Positions 51,092 through 59,578 of a stretch of DNA of 64,000 nt are shown piece by piece (positions within the stretch are counted from its first letter, which is position 1; the number at the start of each line of letters is the position of its first letter). This DNA is from Nocardia sp. XZ_19_385 (GTDB lineage: Bacteria > Actinomycetota > Actinomycetes > Mycobacteriales > Mycobacteriaceae), in assembly GCF_015355755.1 (NCBI RefSeq), contig NZ_JACVEE010000002.1, positions 1,674,001 through 1,738,000 on the forward strand. The letters run 5' to 3'. A program made the translations under genes and the position numbers. The notes beneath the pieces were generated by a model. The model did not search any database, was not told the origin of the DNA, and saw only the letters and a list, made by a program, of their open reading frames with translations.

Positions 51092-52263
51092 ACGCGAGCG
51101 CCCGCGCGCAGTCGGCGCACGCCTTCGTCGATGGTCGCGTCCTTCTTGCAGAAGGTGAAGCGCACCAGCGGATCCCACGACTTCTTGTCATCGGCGAAGA
51201 CGCTGACCGGCACGGCCGCGACGCCGAGCCGTTCGGGCAGCTCGCGGCAGAACTGGAGCCCGTCGGTGCTGCCCAGCGGCGTGATGTCGGCGCAGACGAA
51301 ATAGCCGCCCGCACTGGACTTCACGTCGAAGCCGGTGGCGGCGAGGGCGGCCGCGAGCCGGAGTCGCTTGTCCGACAAGGTGTCCCGCAGCGCCGCGACC
51401 CAGCCCAGTTCGTGCTCGAGCGCGTGCGCGACGGCGGGCTGGAACGGCCCGCCCGCGACGAAGGACATGAACTGCTTGGCGGCGATCACGCCGTCGATCA
51501 GATGCGCGGGACCGCAGGCCCAGCCCGTCTTCCAGCCGGTGACGCTGAAAGTCTTGGCGGCACTGGACACTACGACGGTGCGCTCGGCCATGCCGGGCAG
51601 GGTGGCGATGCTGATGTGCTCGCGTCCGTCGAAGACGAGGTGCTCGTAGACCTCGTCGGTGAGCACCAGGAGGTCGTGCTCGCAGGCGAGTTCGGCGATG
51701 GCGGTGAGATCGGAGCGGTCCAGGATGGTGCCGGTCGGGTTGTGCGGGGAGTTCACCACGATCATCCGGGTCGCCGGGGTGATGGCGGCGCGCAGGCTGT
51801 CCAGGTCGAGGACGAAGCTGTCGCCGTCGGCGACCAGGCGCGCGGTGCGCCGGGTGGCGCCGGCGAGTGCGACCGAGGCGGCGTAGGAGTCGTAGTAGGG
51901 CTCGATCAGCACGACTTCCTGGCCGGGCTCGACCAGGCCGAGCAGCGCGGCGCTGATCGCCTCGGTGGCGCCGACGGTGACGAGCACCTCGGTGTCGGGG
52001 TCGTAGCGCATTCCGTAGCGGCGGGCGCGGTCGCCGGCGATGGCGCCGCGCAGCACCGGCATGCCGCGGCCCGGCGGGTACTGATTGAGCCCGTCGGCGA
52101 TGGCCTGGCGGGCGACTTCCAGCATGCCGATGGGTCCGTCGGTGTCGGGGAAGCCCTGGCCGAGATTCACCGCGCCGTGGCGGACGGCGAGTTCGGTCAT
52201 CTCGGCGAAGATCGTCGAGGCGAAAGGGCGCAGGCGGGCAACGGTCGCGGAGCTGGTGGGCAC
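51088..52263 (-). CDS. PLP-dependent class I aminotransferase (DapC/YbdL-like)
   Basis: A 391-aa fold-type I aminotransferase. Motifs: NLGQGFPDTDGP, NSPHNPTGTI, LTDEVYEHL, and the PLP lysine in SSAAKTFSVTGWKTGW. It is close to Rv0858c, assigned as N-succinyldiaminopimelate aminotransferase of lysine synthesis, but relatives include methionine aminotransferases and kynurenine aminotransferases, so the substrate is not certain. GTG 52263 is leaderless (TACTCT 6 nt upstream). Confidence 0.88.
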   Translation of the reverse strand: MPTSSATVARLRPFASTIFAEMTELAVRHGAVNLGQGFPDTDGPIGMLEVARQAIADGLNQYPPGRGMPVLRGAIAGDRARRYGMRYDPDTEVLVTVGATEAISAALLGLVEPGQEVVLIEPYYDSYAASVALAGATRRTARLVADGDSFVLDLDSLRAAITPATRMIVVNSPHNPTGTILDRSDLTAIAELACEHDLLVLTDEVYEHLVFDGREHISIATLPGMAERTVVVSSAAKTFSVTGWKTGWACGPAHLIDGVIAAKQFMSFVAGGPFQPAVAHALEHELGWVAALRDTLSDKRLRLAAALAATGFDVKSSAGGYFVCADITPLGSTDGLQFCRELPERLGVAAVPVSVFADDKKSWDPLVRFTFCKKDATIDEGVRRLRAGARV

Positions 52264-52284
52264 CCTCGAAGAGTAGCCCAGCGG

Positions 52285-52310
52285 TCGCTATCGTTGCCAT
52301 GCGATAGCGA
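52285..52310. promoter_or_regulatory. Perfect dyad TCGCTATCG-N8-CGATAGCGA
   Basis: A perfect 9-bp inverted repeat (52285-52293, 52302-52310) lies in the 175-bp gap between the divergent aminotransferase and a small gene, upstream of a TTGACG (52333-52338). It has the length of a TetR-type operator. The regulator is unknown. Confidence 0.55.
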
Positions 52311-52438
52311 AAGGCTATGTTTCACATTTGAATTGACGCCTCTACCTGCATGGTTGTGCGGTTTCTGGAGGGCGGCTAGCCTCGCCGTGTTCTATCTCAC
52401 ATACCGCCCGTCGGGCGGAATTCTCGAAAGGGGCGCTC

Positions 52439-52648
52439 ATGGCCTCGTATCTCGACCTGGTACTGCAGCCGGCCGCGTCGGAGGTCGCCGGATCAGTACT
52501 GGGTTACCTCCGCGACATCGCGCACGACCTGATCGGCGGAACCTTCCTCGGATCCGCCACCGGAGATTTCTTCGGCGGTTCCTCGACCGGCAACCACGGC
52601 ACGGGATCCTCGACGGGTGATTTCTTCACCGGCTCGACCACGCCGTAG
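52439..52648 (+). CDS. Small Gly/Ser/Thr-rich protein with STGDFF repeats
   Basis: A 69-aa protein. Residues 1-38 form an amphipathic part (YLDLVLQPAASEVAGSVLGYLRD). The C-terminal 32 residues are Gly/Ser/Thr-rich with repeats SATGDFFGG and SSTGDFFTG. I recognise no family. GAAAGGGG is placed 5-6 nt before the ATG. A perfect dyad lies upstream and a terminator follows, which supports a real, regulated gene. It could be surface-exposed or a binding partner, but this is open. Confidence 0.6.
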   Translation: MASYLDLVLQPAASEVAGSVLGYLRDIAHDLIGGTFLGSATGDFFGGSSTGNHGTGSSTGDFFTGSTTP

Positions 52649-52654
52649 TCACGA

Positions 52655-52698
52655 GTAGGTGCCGGGCCGGGCGATGAGGGTCCGGCCTGGTCACCTAC
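52655..52698. terminator. Bidirectional terminator after the small gene and the sigma factor gene
   Basis: GTAGGTG/CACCTAC and CCGGGCCGG/CCGGCCTGG form a stem with one wobble pair and one bulge; it overlaps the sigma factor stop codon. Confidence 0.65.
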
Positions 52699-53591
52699 AG
52701 GCGAACGCCGGACAGTTTCGCGGGATTGGCGTGATCGTAAGTGCCCCAGACGGTCCCGTCGCTGACGGTGAAGCCGACGACCCGGGCCGGTCCGTCGTCC
52801 CGCTTCAGGATCAGACCCAACTGGCCGTTCACCAAGGCGAATTCGTAATGCATGGTGGCATTTTCGGCGTCGCCGAGGTCGTACTTGGCGGTCAGGCCGA
52901 GCAGGAATCGGGCGATCCGCTCCGCGCCGTCGATCACATTGACCGCCGTGGACGTGGTGCCGTTGGCATCGCCGACCATGCGCGAATTCGGGTGCAGCGC
53001 AGCGGTTACCGCCGCGACATCACCGGCCGAGAGCGCGTCGAGCAGGCGGCGCACCGCGGCCTCGTGCTCGGCATCCGGCACCGGCTCCGGAACTCCCGCC
53101 ACCGCTTTGCGAGCCCGTACCGCCAGCTGACGCGCGGCATCGGCGGAAATTCCGAGGATGTCCGCGATTTCGTCGAAGGGCACCGAAAGTCCGTCGTGCA
53201 GTACGAAAGCCACGCGCTGCGGCGGTGTCAGGGTGTCCAGCACGACCATGGCCGCCAACCGGCATTCCTGTTTGCGCACCACCTGATCCAGGGGGTCGGG
53301 CGCGCGCGACGCGGTCATGCCGGTGACGACCGGCTCCGGAAGCCATTGCCCCACATATGCTTCGCGCCGTGCGGCGGCGCTGCGCAGGCGGTCCAGGCAG
53401 ATTCGGGTCACGACGGTGGTCAGCCAGGCCCGCAGATCGTCGATCTCGGATTGGTGCACGCCCGCCAGCCGCAGCCAGCTCTCCTGGACCGCGTCCTCCG
53501 CGTCGCTGACACTGCCGGTCAACCGGTAGGCGACAGAAAGTAGATGCGCCCGATGCGATTCGAACAGATCAGCGAGAAAAGCGGCTACCAC
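52695..53591 (-). CDS. ECF41-type RNA polymerase sigma factor
   Basis: A 298-aa sigma factor. Region 2 (FESHRAHLLSVAYRLTGSVSDAEDAVQESWLRL) and region 4 (LDTLTPPQRVAFVLHDGLSVPFDEIADILG) are clear. The C-terminal 120 residues are a SnoaL-like domain (ALSAGDVAAVTAALHP), typical of ECF41 factors, where it controls sigma activity instead of an anti-sigma factor. GTG 53591 is chosen because TAGAAT is a -10 exactly 7 nt upstream. It is divergent from a GNAT gene. ECF41 factors usually regulate an adjacent oxidoreductase, not evident here. Confidence 0.88.
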   Translation of the reverse strand: MVAAFLADLFESHRAHLLSVAYRLTGSVSDAEDAVQESWLRLAGVHQSEIDDLRAWLTTVVTRICLDRLRSAAARREAYVGQWLPEPVVTGMTASRAPDPLDQVVRKQECRLAAMVVLDTLTPPQRVAFVLHDGLSVPFDEIADILGISADAARQLAVRARKAVAGVPEPVPDAEHEAAVRRLLDALSAGDVAAVTAALHPNSRMVGDANGTTSTAVNVIDGAERIARFLLGLTAKYDLGDAENATMHYEFALVNGQLGLILKRDDGPARVVGFTVSDGTVWGTYDHANPAKLSGVRL

Positions 53592-53648
53592 CGCTGGGAT
53601 TCTACGGGGCCCGGAGATCCGCCCGGCGCACCGGATGCGCATGACACC

Positions 53649-54221
53649 ATGAATGCTGTGGAGGAACGCACGCTCTCTGACGGCGCCGTGGTGCTGTCGC
53701 CGCCCACCGAGGCGGATATCGACACCATCACCGCCTGCTGCCAGCACCCCTCGATCGGCGCATGGGTGACCATCCCGATCCCGTACCGGCGCGAACACGC
53801 CGAGGCCTTCATCGAGGACGGGGTTCGTCCCGGCTGGGCCAACCGCAGCCCCACCTGGGCGCTACGGCCGGACAAGGACGGCCCCGTGATCGGCATGATC
53901 AGCCTGGAGGCACTGGATGCCTCGGCCGCCGAGGTCGGCTATTGGCTTGTCCCCGAGCAGCGTTCGCGCGGGCTGATGTCGCGGGCGCTGCGCATGGTCT
54001 GCGATTACGGTTTCGACCCCGGGACGTTGGGGCTGCAACGAATCAACTGGCGCGCGTTCGCCGGCAATCGCGCGTCGGCGGCGGTGGCGGCGCGCAACGG
54101 GTTCCGGTACGAGGGCATGATGCGACTGGGCAGCGTGCAGCGCGGAGCGCGCCGGGATACCTGGGTCGCGGGGCGGCTGTCCACTGATCCCGGACTGCCG
54201 GTCATGGACTGGCCGGTCTGA
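53649..54221 (+). CDS. GNAT N-acetyltransferase (RimJ/RimL-like)
   Basis: A 190-aa RimJ-type acetyltransferase with EVGYWLVPEQRSRGLMSRALRMV as acetyl-CoA-binding motif, and NRASAAVAARNGFRYEG at the end of the fold. It probably acetylates protein N-termini or small amines, but the target is unknown. ATG 53649 was chosen by the domain start (LSDGAVVLSPPTEADID). It is followed after 5 nt by a methyltransferase gene, likely co-transcribed. Confidence 0.85.
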   Translation: MNAVEERTLSDGAVVLSPPTEADIDTITACCQHPSIGAWVTIPIPYRREHAEAFIEDGVRPGWANRSPTWALRPDKDGPVIGMISLEALDASAAEVGYWLVPEQRSRGLMSRALRMVCDYGFDPGTLGLQRINWRAFAGNRASAAVAARNGFRYEGMMRLGSVQRGARRDTWVAGRLSTDPGLPVMDWPV

Positions 54222-54226
54222 TCGCG

Positions 54227-54769
54227 ATGGCGGATGACGCGCGGTTCCGGTGGATCGTCGAAACCATGGATGTGGGGCCTGCGGATCGGGTGCTCGAAAT
54301 CGGGCCGGGCTCCAGCGATTCGATCGCGTGTATCTCCGAACGCCTGGACGACGGGCACTACGTCGGCATCGACCGCTCCGCCACGGCGATCGCCCGTGCC
54401 GTCAAACGTTATGCGGCGCTGATCGATTCGGGCCGGGTGCGGCTGGCGCAAGTGGGCCTCGAAGAGCTGCGACTGGATCACACGATAGACGGAATTGCCT
54501 TTGCCCCAGGCGATTTCGACAAGGTACTCGCTGTCAACGTGAATCTGTTCTGGACCAAACAGCCGACCGCCGAACTCGCCGTGCTCCGGCAGCTGCTCGG
54601 CCCTGACGGAACACTCAACCTGTTCTACGGCTACGGCAGTCCCGACGCGGCTGCGACGAGCCCGAAAGTGCCGCCCGGCAAGCTCGTTCAGCATTTGGCG
54701 GCGGCGGACTTCACCGCACGCGCAATAGTCGCGGGCGACCTGCTCGGCATCATCGCCCGGCCACGTTGA
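54227..54769 (+). CDS. Class I SAM-dependent methyltransferase
   Basis: A 180-aa Rossmann-fold methyltransferase. Motif I is RVLEIGPGSSDSIACI and motif II YVGIDRSATAIARA. Motif IV is around DFDKVLAVNVNLFW, and the C-terminal strands follow GPDGTLNLFYGYGSP. The methyl acceptor is unknown. The ATG is 5 nt after the GNAT stop. After it, about 169 bp precede the lipase gene, with no gene seen. Confidence 0.85.
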   Translation: MADDARFRWIVETMDVGPADRVLEIGPGSSDSIACISERLDDGHYVGIDRSATAIARAVKRYAALIDSGRVRLAQVGLEELRLDHTIDGIAFAPGDFDKVLAVNVNLFWTKQPTAELAVLRQLLGPDGTLNLFYGYGSPDAAATSPKVPPGKLVQHLAAADFTARAIVAGDLLGIIARPR

Positions 54770-54938
54770 CTGCAGCGCTGGAATTCTCCCTAACTTGTTG
54801 TGCATAGCTCACATCCCGATATGTGGAGTTGATGGAAAGCTCCAGAGCTCCCTCCGGGCTGGGCGTTTCCGGAACCTAACACCGTTAGCCTCAGCTTCCG
54901 GCAAGACGCCAACGGTGGCGTCCGAGGAGGTTTGCGAG

Positions 54939-56069
54939 ATGACACGACGTAACGGACTAGTGCGAGGCAGAGCGCTTATCGGCGCGGTGATCACGGCGGC
55001 CGCCGCGCTGCTGATCGGGATCGAGGCGCCCGGCGCGAGCGCGGACGAATCCGAGGTCCTGACCGAACAGGGGCTCGCCGATTACATCAACCAAGGCCGT
55101 CGCCCGGTCGCGGTCGCGAACTCCGGAAGCAGTTCCGGATCGTCTGGAAGTCGCGCATCCGTTGCCCTCGGCTCCGGACCCGAATTCAGTGCCGCCATCG
55201 CCGCTTTCGGCTATGGACTGTTGCATCCGAACGCTGCCCCCGCCGGGGTCAATGACTGGAATTGCCGACCGAGCCAAGCGCATCCGCGCCCGGTGGTGCT
55301 GATGCACGGCAGCTGGATGAACGCCTTCGACAGCTTCGCCTATCTGGCGCCGCGCCTGGCACGAGCCGGATTCTGCGTCTTCGCGATGAACTACGGTCAG
55401 TCGAACCTGTTGGAGGGCGGCGGATTCGGAGCGATCCTGCCCGGACGCAACGGTGTCGGGTACATGGAGGCCTCCGCGCAGCAGATGGCCGGCTTCGTCG
55501 ATCAAGTGCTCGCGGCCACCGGAGCGGCGAAGGTCGACGTGGTCGCGCATTCGCAAGGCGGCACCGTCGCCAACCAGTACCTGAAGTTCGAGAACGGCGC
55601 GCCGAAAGTGGAACGGCTGATCGCCTTCGGCGCCACCTATCACGGCACCTCACTACTCGGGATCGCGACGCTCGGCCGGATGATCAACAACCTCGGCATC
55701 GATATTCTCGGCTTCAACGAGATCTTCGTCGGGCACGCCAATATTCAGCAGGCCGTCGGCTCGCCGTTCCTGGTCAACCTGAACCGGGATGGCGACACCG
55801 TGCCCGGAATCGCCTACACCGCAGTCGGTTCGCGCTACGACGAGGTGACCAACCCGTACCAGCTGACCTTCCTGGCGGCTGGGCCGGACGCAACGGTCGA
55901 CAACATCACCCTGCAGGACGGGTGTGAGCAGGACTTCTCCGATCACCTCACGATGATGTATTCCCCTCGCACAGCGTCGATTACGCTGCGCGCGCTGGAT
56001 CCGGCCGGATATCCGGAGCTGGAGTGCTCCTTCAATCCCTGGCTGATCGGCGGCGGCGGCGCAATCTAA
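54939..56069 (+). CDS. Secreted alpha/beta-hydrolase lipase (class 2 lipase family)
   Basis: A 376-aa secreted esterase or lipase. The signal peptide is RGRALIGAVITAAAALLIG...GASA. The mature protein has the oxyanion segment PVVLMHGSWMNAFDSFAYLAPRLARAGFCVFAMNYG, the nucleophile elbow VVAHSQGGTVA (AHSQG rather than GHSQG) and the His near the end (FSDHLTMMYS). Four cysteines could form two disulfides. Nocardia and mycobacteria export many such lipases to use host or environmental lipids. GAGGAGG lies 8 nt before ATG 54939. Confidence 0.88.
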   Translation: MTRRNGLVRGRALIGAVITAAAALLIGIEAPGASADESEVLTEQGLADYINQGRRPVAVANSGSSSGSSGSRASVALGSGPEFSAAIAAFGYGLLHPNAAPAGVNDWNCRPSQAHPRPVVLMHGSWMNAFDSFAYLAPRLARAGFCVFAMNYGQSNLLEGGGFGAILPGRNGVGYMEASAQQMAGFVDQVLAATGAAKVDVVAHSQGGTVANQYLKFENGAPKVERLIAFGATYHGTSLLGIATLGRMINNLGIDILGFNEIFVGHANIQQAVGSPFLVNLNRDGDTVPGIAYTAVGSRYDEVTNPYQLTFLAAGPDATVDNITLQDGCEQDFSDHLTMMYSPRTASITLRALDPAGYPELECSFNPWLIGGGGAI

Positions 56070-56084
56070 CTAGACTTGCCCGGT

Positions 56085-56969
56085 ATGAGTGGCTGGGACA
56101 TTTCGGACATCCCTGATCAGACGGGCCGGCGGTTCATCGTCACCGGCGCGAACAGTGGATTGGGGGCCGCGGCGGCACGGGCGCTGGCCGGTGCGGGGGC
56201 CGAGGTGATCCTGGCCTGCCGGAATCTCGACAAGGCCGCGAAGGTGGCCGCCGAGATCGGCGAGCGGGCGCAAGTGCGGAAGCTGGATCTGGCGGATCTG
56301 ACTTCGGTGCGGGAGTTCGCGGCGTCGGTGGACCGGGTCGATGTGCTGATGAACAACGCCGGGGTGATGGCGATTCCGGCGAAGCGCACCGCCGACAACT
56401 TCGAAATGCAGTTCGGGACAAACCATCTCGGACACTTCGCGCTGACCGGGCTGCTGCTGGACAAGATCAGCGACCGGGTGGTCACCGTGTCCAGCTGGGC
56501 GCACCGCTTCGGCCGGATCAACCTCGACGATCCGAACTGGGAACGCCGCCGCTACGACCGCTGGCTCGCCTACGGGCAGTCCAAAGTGGCGAATCTGCTG
56601 TTCACCGCCGAGCTGCAGCGCCGGTTCGCCGCCGCCGGTTCGCCGCGGCTCGCGACCGCCGCCCACCCCGGCTACGCCTCCACCGAACTGGGTACCCACA
56701 CCGAATCGTTCTTCGGCTCCATCGTTTCCCTCGGCGACCGGCTCATCGCGCAGAGCGCCGAAATGGGCGCGCTGCCACAACTTTTCGCCGCTGTCGCCGC
56801 GGACGCCGAACCGGGTGGGTACTACGGGCCGGAAGGGATCGCGGGCCTGCGCGGCTATCCGGTCCGCTGCGGATCCAGCTCGGGCGCGCGCGATGAGCGG
56901 ATGGCGGGCGAGTTGTGGGAACTGTCGGAAAAGCTGACCGGCGTCACCTACAAGATGCCCAGGTCGTAG
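56085..56969 (+). CDS. Short-chain dehydrogenase/reductase (retinol dehydrogenase-like)
   Basis: A 294-aa SDR. Nucleotide motif TGANSGLG at residue 19, NNAG at about 90, and catalytic Ser/Tyr/Lys as VSSWAH...YGQSKVANLLF. It most resembles the WW-domain oxidoreductase/retinol dehydrogenase-like group of actinobacteria; NADP(H) use is likely. TAGACT (56071-56076) lies 8 nt before the ATG, so the gene has its own, nearly leaderless, promoter. It overlaps the convergent DsbB-like gene by 22 nt. Confidence 0.9.
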   Translation: MSGWDISDIPDQTGRRFIVTGANSGLGAAAARALAGAGAEVILACRNLDKAAKVAAEIGERAQVRKLDLADLTSVREFAASVDRVDVLMNNAGVMAIPAKRTADNFEMQFGTNHLGHFALTGLLLDKISDRVVTVSSWAHRFGRINLDDPNWERRRYDRWLAYGQSKVANLLFTAELQRRFAAAGSPRLATAAHPGYASTELGTHTESFFGSIVSLGDRLIAQSAEMGALPQLFAAVAADAEPGGYYGPEGIAGLRGYPVRCGSSSGARDERMAGELWELSEKLTGVTYKMPRS

Positions 56970-57655
56970 AAGAGCTGGTACTTGTCCGGGTCATCCGGCA
57001 AGAACCAGTGCAGACCCTCCAGTAAGAAGACCGAGACCAGGTTGACGACCAGCACGACGCCGAGGAACCACAGCGCCAACTGGCCGATGACGCGGTGTCC
57101 GCCGGTGGCGGCGAAGCCGGATGCCGCGGTGTAGTGCCCGAAAGACAGCGCAAGGCCGATCGCGAACACCGCGGCTACGAACAGCACCCACGCCCAGACG
57201 TACAGGTGCAGACCGAGCACGGTGCCGCCGTAACCTACGGGGCCGTCCGGCTTCTGCCAGTCGTTGATGTGCAGCATCGTCTGCCGCCACGCGGTGAAAC
57301 CGCCTGCGACACAACCCAGCAGGGCCAGGCCCCAGCCGGTCATGTAGTCGCGGGCGGTGATGATGCCGAGCATGCCCTTGCGCACGATGATCGCGGCGCC
57401 GAGCGCGGCCAGCGCCATGAACATGCGCTGCAGCATGCACAGCGGGCACGGGTAATCCCAGGTGCCGAACTGCACCGCGAGGCCGCCGCAGATGACGCCG
57501 GTCCAGCCGACGACGAAAATGCAAGCGAGCCAGTACTGCAACTGTCCCGCGAAGCTCGAGCGCAGGCCCGCGGCGGTCTCGGGAACGACGGTTTCGGTGA
57601 CGACCGTTTCGGTCACCACTCGATGGTGGCGGCCGGTGGGTTCCGGATCGGTCAT
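56948..57655 (-). CDS. Disulfide bond formation protein B (DsbB-like)
   Basis: A 235-aa membrane protein with about five helices. The signature YPCPLCMLQRMFM (CxxC plus QR) is that of DsbB, which reoxidises a thiol oxidase by passing electrons to quinone. The second, periplasmic Cys pair of E. coli DsbB is not seen, so the reaction may use only one disulfide or a partner protein. An N-terminal 35-residue polar tail has repeated VVTETVV. It is 4 nt after the DUF5993 gene in the same unit. Confidence 0.85.
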   Translation of the reverse strand: MTDPEPTGRHHRVVTETVVTETVVPETAAGLRSSFAGQLQYWLACIFVVGWTGVICGGLAVQFGTWDYPCPLCMLQRMFMALAALGAAIIVRKGMLGIITARDYMTGWGLALLGCVAGGFTAWRQTMLHINDWQKPDGPVGYGGTVLGLHLYVWAWVLFVAAVFAIGLALSFGHYTAASGFAATGGHRVIGQLALWFLGVVLVVNLVSVFLLEGLHWFLPDDPDKYQLFYDLGIL

Positions 57656-57659
57656 CGGG

Positions 57660-57824
57660 TCACCACGTCAATCCGAGGCCGAGGCCGCTGGTGATGTGAT
57701 GCTTCAGCAGCACCAGGGACGCGATCAGCACAACCCACCAGGCGGCGATCACCAGCCGCCGGGACCGCTGTGTGTAGATCGCGAAAAGGGTGAACAGCAA
57801 CCCGCCGAAAATTAGCGTGTCCAT
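57660..57824 (-). CDS. DUF5993-type two-helix membrane protein
   Basis: A 54-aa protein with two hydrophobic segments (TLIFGGLLFTLFAIY and LVIAAWWVVLIASLVLL) joined by TQRSRR, ending KHHITSGLGLGLTW. This is the DUF5993 pattern, typically encoded next to DsbB-like genes, as here. TAGCGT is a -10 8 nt before ATG 57824. It is probably an accessory of DsbB. Confidence 0.75.
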   Translation of the reverse strand: MDTLIFGGLLFTLFAIYTQRSRRLVIAAWWVVLIASLVLLKHHITSGLGLGLTW

Positions 57825-57954
57825 GCTTCGGGACGCTACTCCGTCTTGCCTTGACCAGCGGGAATGACACGCTCGCGCACCGATGTCACACTTCGCGGCA
57901 CCGTTTCGTCGTCTCCATGAAGCCAACAAACACAGCACGGAAGAAGGCCACATC

Positions 57955-58425
57955 ATGGACGCTCGCTTCAACTACTACGGCAACGACAACGGCGCCAAGT
58001 TCACCAAGCGCATCGGCAACGCCGGTCTGGTCGTGGACAACTCGACCCTCCCCAAGCCCACCCAGGAACTGGTGAAGCTGCGCGCCAGCCAGATCAACGG
58101 CTGCGGCTTCTGCACCGACATGCACTCCAAGGACGCGGCGCACGCCGGCGAGACCCAGGTCCGCCTGAACCTCGTCGCCGCCTGGCGCGAAGCCACCGTC
58201 TTCACCGAAGCCGAACGCGCCGCCCTCGCCCTCACCGAGGAGGGCACCCGCCTCGCCGACGCCCACCACGGCGTCACCGACGAAACCTGGGCCCAGGTCG
58301 AAAAGCACTACGACGCCGACCAAATCGCCGCCCTGATCTCCCTCATCGCCTTGATCAACGCCTACAACCGCATGAACGTCATCGCCCGCATCCCGGCAGG
58401 TGACTACCAGCCCGGCCAGTGGTGA
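57955..58425 (+). CDS. Carboxymuconolactone decarboxylase/AhpD-like alkylhydroperoxidase
   Basis: A 156-aa helical protein with the AhpD-type motif NGCGFCTDMHSKDA (CxxC plus His), used for disulfide-linked peroxide reduction. KLRASQ precedes it, as usual. AAGAAGG is placed about 6 nt before ATG 57955. It is divergent from the DUF5993/DsbB pair, which suggests a shared link to thiol redox chemistry. Confidence 0.88.
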   Translation: MDARFNYYGNDNGAKFTKRIGNAGLVVDNSTLPKPTQELVKLRASQINGCGFCTDMHSKDAAHAGETQVRLNLVAAWREATVFTEAERAALALTEEGTRLADAHHGVTDETWAQVEKHYDADQIAALISLIALINAYNRMNVIARIPAGDYQPGQW

Positions 58426-58457
58426 GGACCCGCGGCGGCCGGACTCTCAGCGGGTCC
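58426..58457 (+). terminator. Possible terminator of the AhpD-like gene
   Basis: GGACCCGC (58426-58433) and GCGGGTCC (58450-58457) are complementary, right after the stop codon; a 16-nt loop makes it a weaker case. Confidence 0.45.
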
Positions 58458-58522
58458 GGCAGCCGCGAGGATGAAACAGACAAATCGGTCGGTTAAGGTA
58501 CGTCCCTCTGAAGGAGGGGCGA

Positions 58523-59431
58523 ATGAAAACCTGGCGCGATCTGGACCGGGCCACCCGAAAAGCATTGCTACGCGGGGAACCTGCCGCGGACCCGGAGACC
58601 GATTGGGCCGCCCAGGTCTATGCCGAGAAAATGCTTCGGCAAGGGACTGTTCGGACGCTCCTGGTCGCCGCCCCAGTCTGCATCGCTCTCGGCGGGCTGC
58701 TGGGATACGCCTCGGGGACCGCGAATCTGAGCTCCGGAGTGACGGTGGCGCTGCAGGCCGCGGGCATATTTCTCATCATGCTGGCGATGGTCATCGTCTC
58801 GACCCGCCGGAAGCTCGCTCTGATCCGCATCTTGAACGTCAGTCGCGAAGCACCGAAGTACGACATCGCCCCCGGTTCACGTGAGCGGCTCGAGGTGCGG
58901 ATCCCGGTCGGCGGGGTCTTACGCTTCGCCGTGCCGCTCCTATTCGTGACCATTGCTCTTGTCATGCTGGGACTGGCCTGCATGGTGGCTGGTATGGCGG
59001 GGCTGGGAGCCCCGCTGGCCGGGATCGGCGTGCTGGTAGGAATTCCTGTCCTCGCGTACCTCGGCAATCTCCTGGCCTGGTCGCTTCCCGGGCATCCGCA
59101 GTTCGTGCTGGATACCCAGGGGATGCACACCCCGAAGAACGGGGTTCGGGTCGAGTGGGAATCGATTCGCGAGATCAGGGTCATTCCACTGCGCGCGAAC
59201 CCGAACGACACCCGCCGGGTGATCGCGTTCCTGCTCCACGACAACCAGGTCTACCTGCGGCAACTACCGCGGTGGCAGGCCATGATCGCGAACATGAACA
59301 CCCGGACCTACCTGTCCCCGATGCTCATGACGGACCCGCTGGTCGACAAGTCGATCGACGTGATCGCCGAATCCGCGGCTGCCCTGTCGGGCCTTCCGGT
59401 CTCCCGGTCGGCTCAGCTCGCCAAGCCGTAG
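58523..59431 (+). CDS. Four-helix membrane protein with C-terminal PH-like domain
   Basis: A 302-aa protein I cannot assign. There is a soluble N-terminal helix (residues 1-40), two helix pairs (about 45-95 and 135-190) and a C-terminal domain (from about 195) with LDTQGMHTPKNGVRVEWESIREIRVIPL, which resembles bacterial PH or YdbT/YcxB-like domains. AAGGAGGGG is a strong ribosome-binding site. TAAGGT (58494-58499) is a likely -10. Confidence 0.6.
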   Translation: MKTWRDLDRATRKALLRGEPAADPETDWAAQVYAEKMLRQGTVRTLLVAAPVCIALGGLLGYASGTANLSSGVTVALQAAGIFLIMLAMVIVSTRRKLALIRILNVSREAPKYDIAPGSRERLEVRIPVGGVLRFAVPLLFVTIALVMLGLACMVAGMAGLGAPLAGIGVLVGIPVLAYLGNLLAWSLPGHPQFVLDTQGMHTPKNGVRVEWESIREIRVIPLRANPNDTRRVIAFLLHDNQVYLRQLPRWQAMIANMNTRTYLSPMLMTDPLVDKSIDVIAESAAALSGLPVSRSAQLAKP

Positions 59432-59493
59432 GCCCGCGACACCGGCGAATGTGACCTTCAGCGCCTCGTCGATCGTGCCTGGTTTGTCCCTGC

Positions 59494-59499
59494 TACAGT
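59494..59499 (+). promoter_or_regulatory. -10 element of the aromatic leader transcript
   Basis: TACAGT stands exactly 7 nt before the leader GTG, so the mRNA should begin at the start codon. Confidence 0.55.
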
Positions 59500-59506
59500 A
59501 AGCGAC

Positions 59507-59578
59507 GTGCAGCGCGCATATTTTTGGTTTAGCAAGCCGGCCCTGGGTGGGCCGGTCTGCGGCACCTGCCTGCGCTGA
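59507..59578 (+). CDS. Aromatic leader peptide (Tyr-Phe-Trp-Phe) of the DAHP synthase gene
   Basis: A 23-aa leaderless ORF with GTG start. Codons 5-8 read Tyr-Phe-Trp-Phe (MQRAYFWFSKP), the end VCGTCLR. Four aromatic codons in a row before hairpins, ahead of the first enzyme of aromatic synthesis, point to attenuation by charged tRNA-Tyr, Phe and Trp. It is the cognate logic of trp and phe leaders. The stop lies 86 nt before the enzyme ATG. Inference from codon content, promoter and context. Confidence 0.8.
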   Translation: MQRAYFWFSKPALGGPVCGTCLR

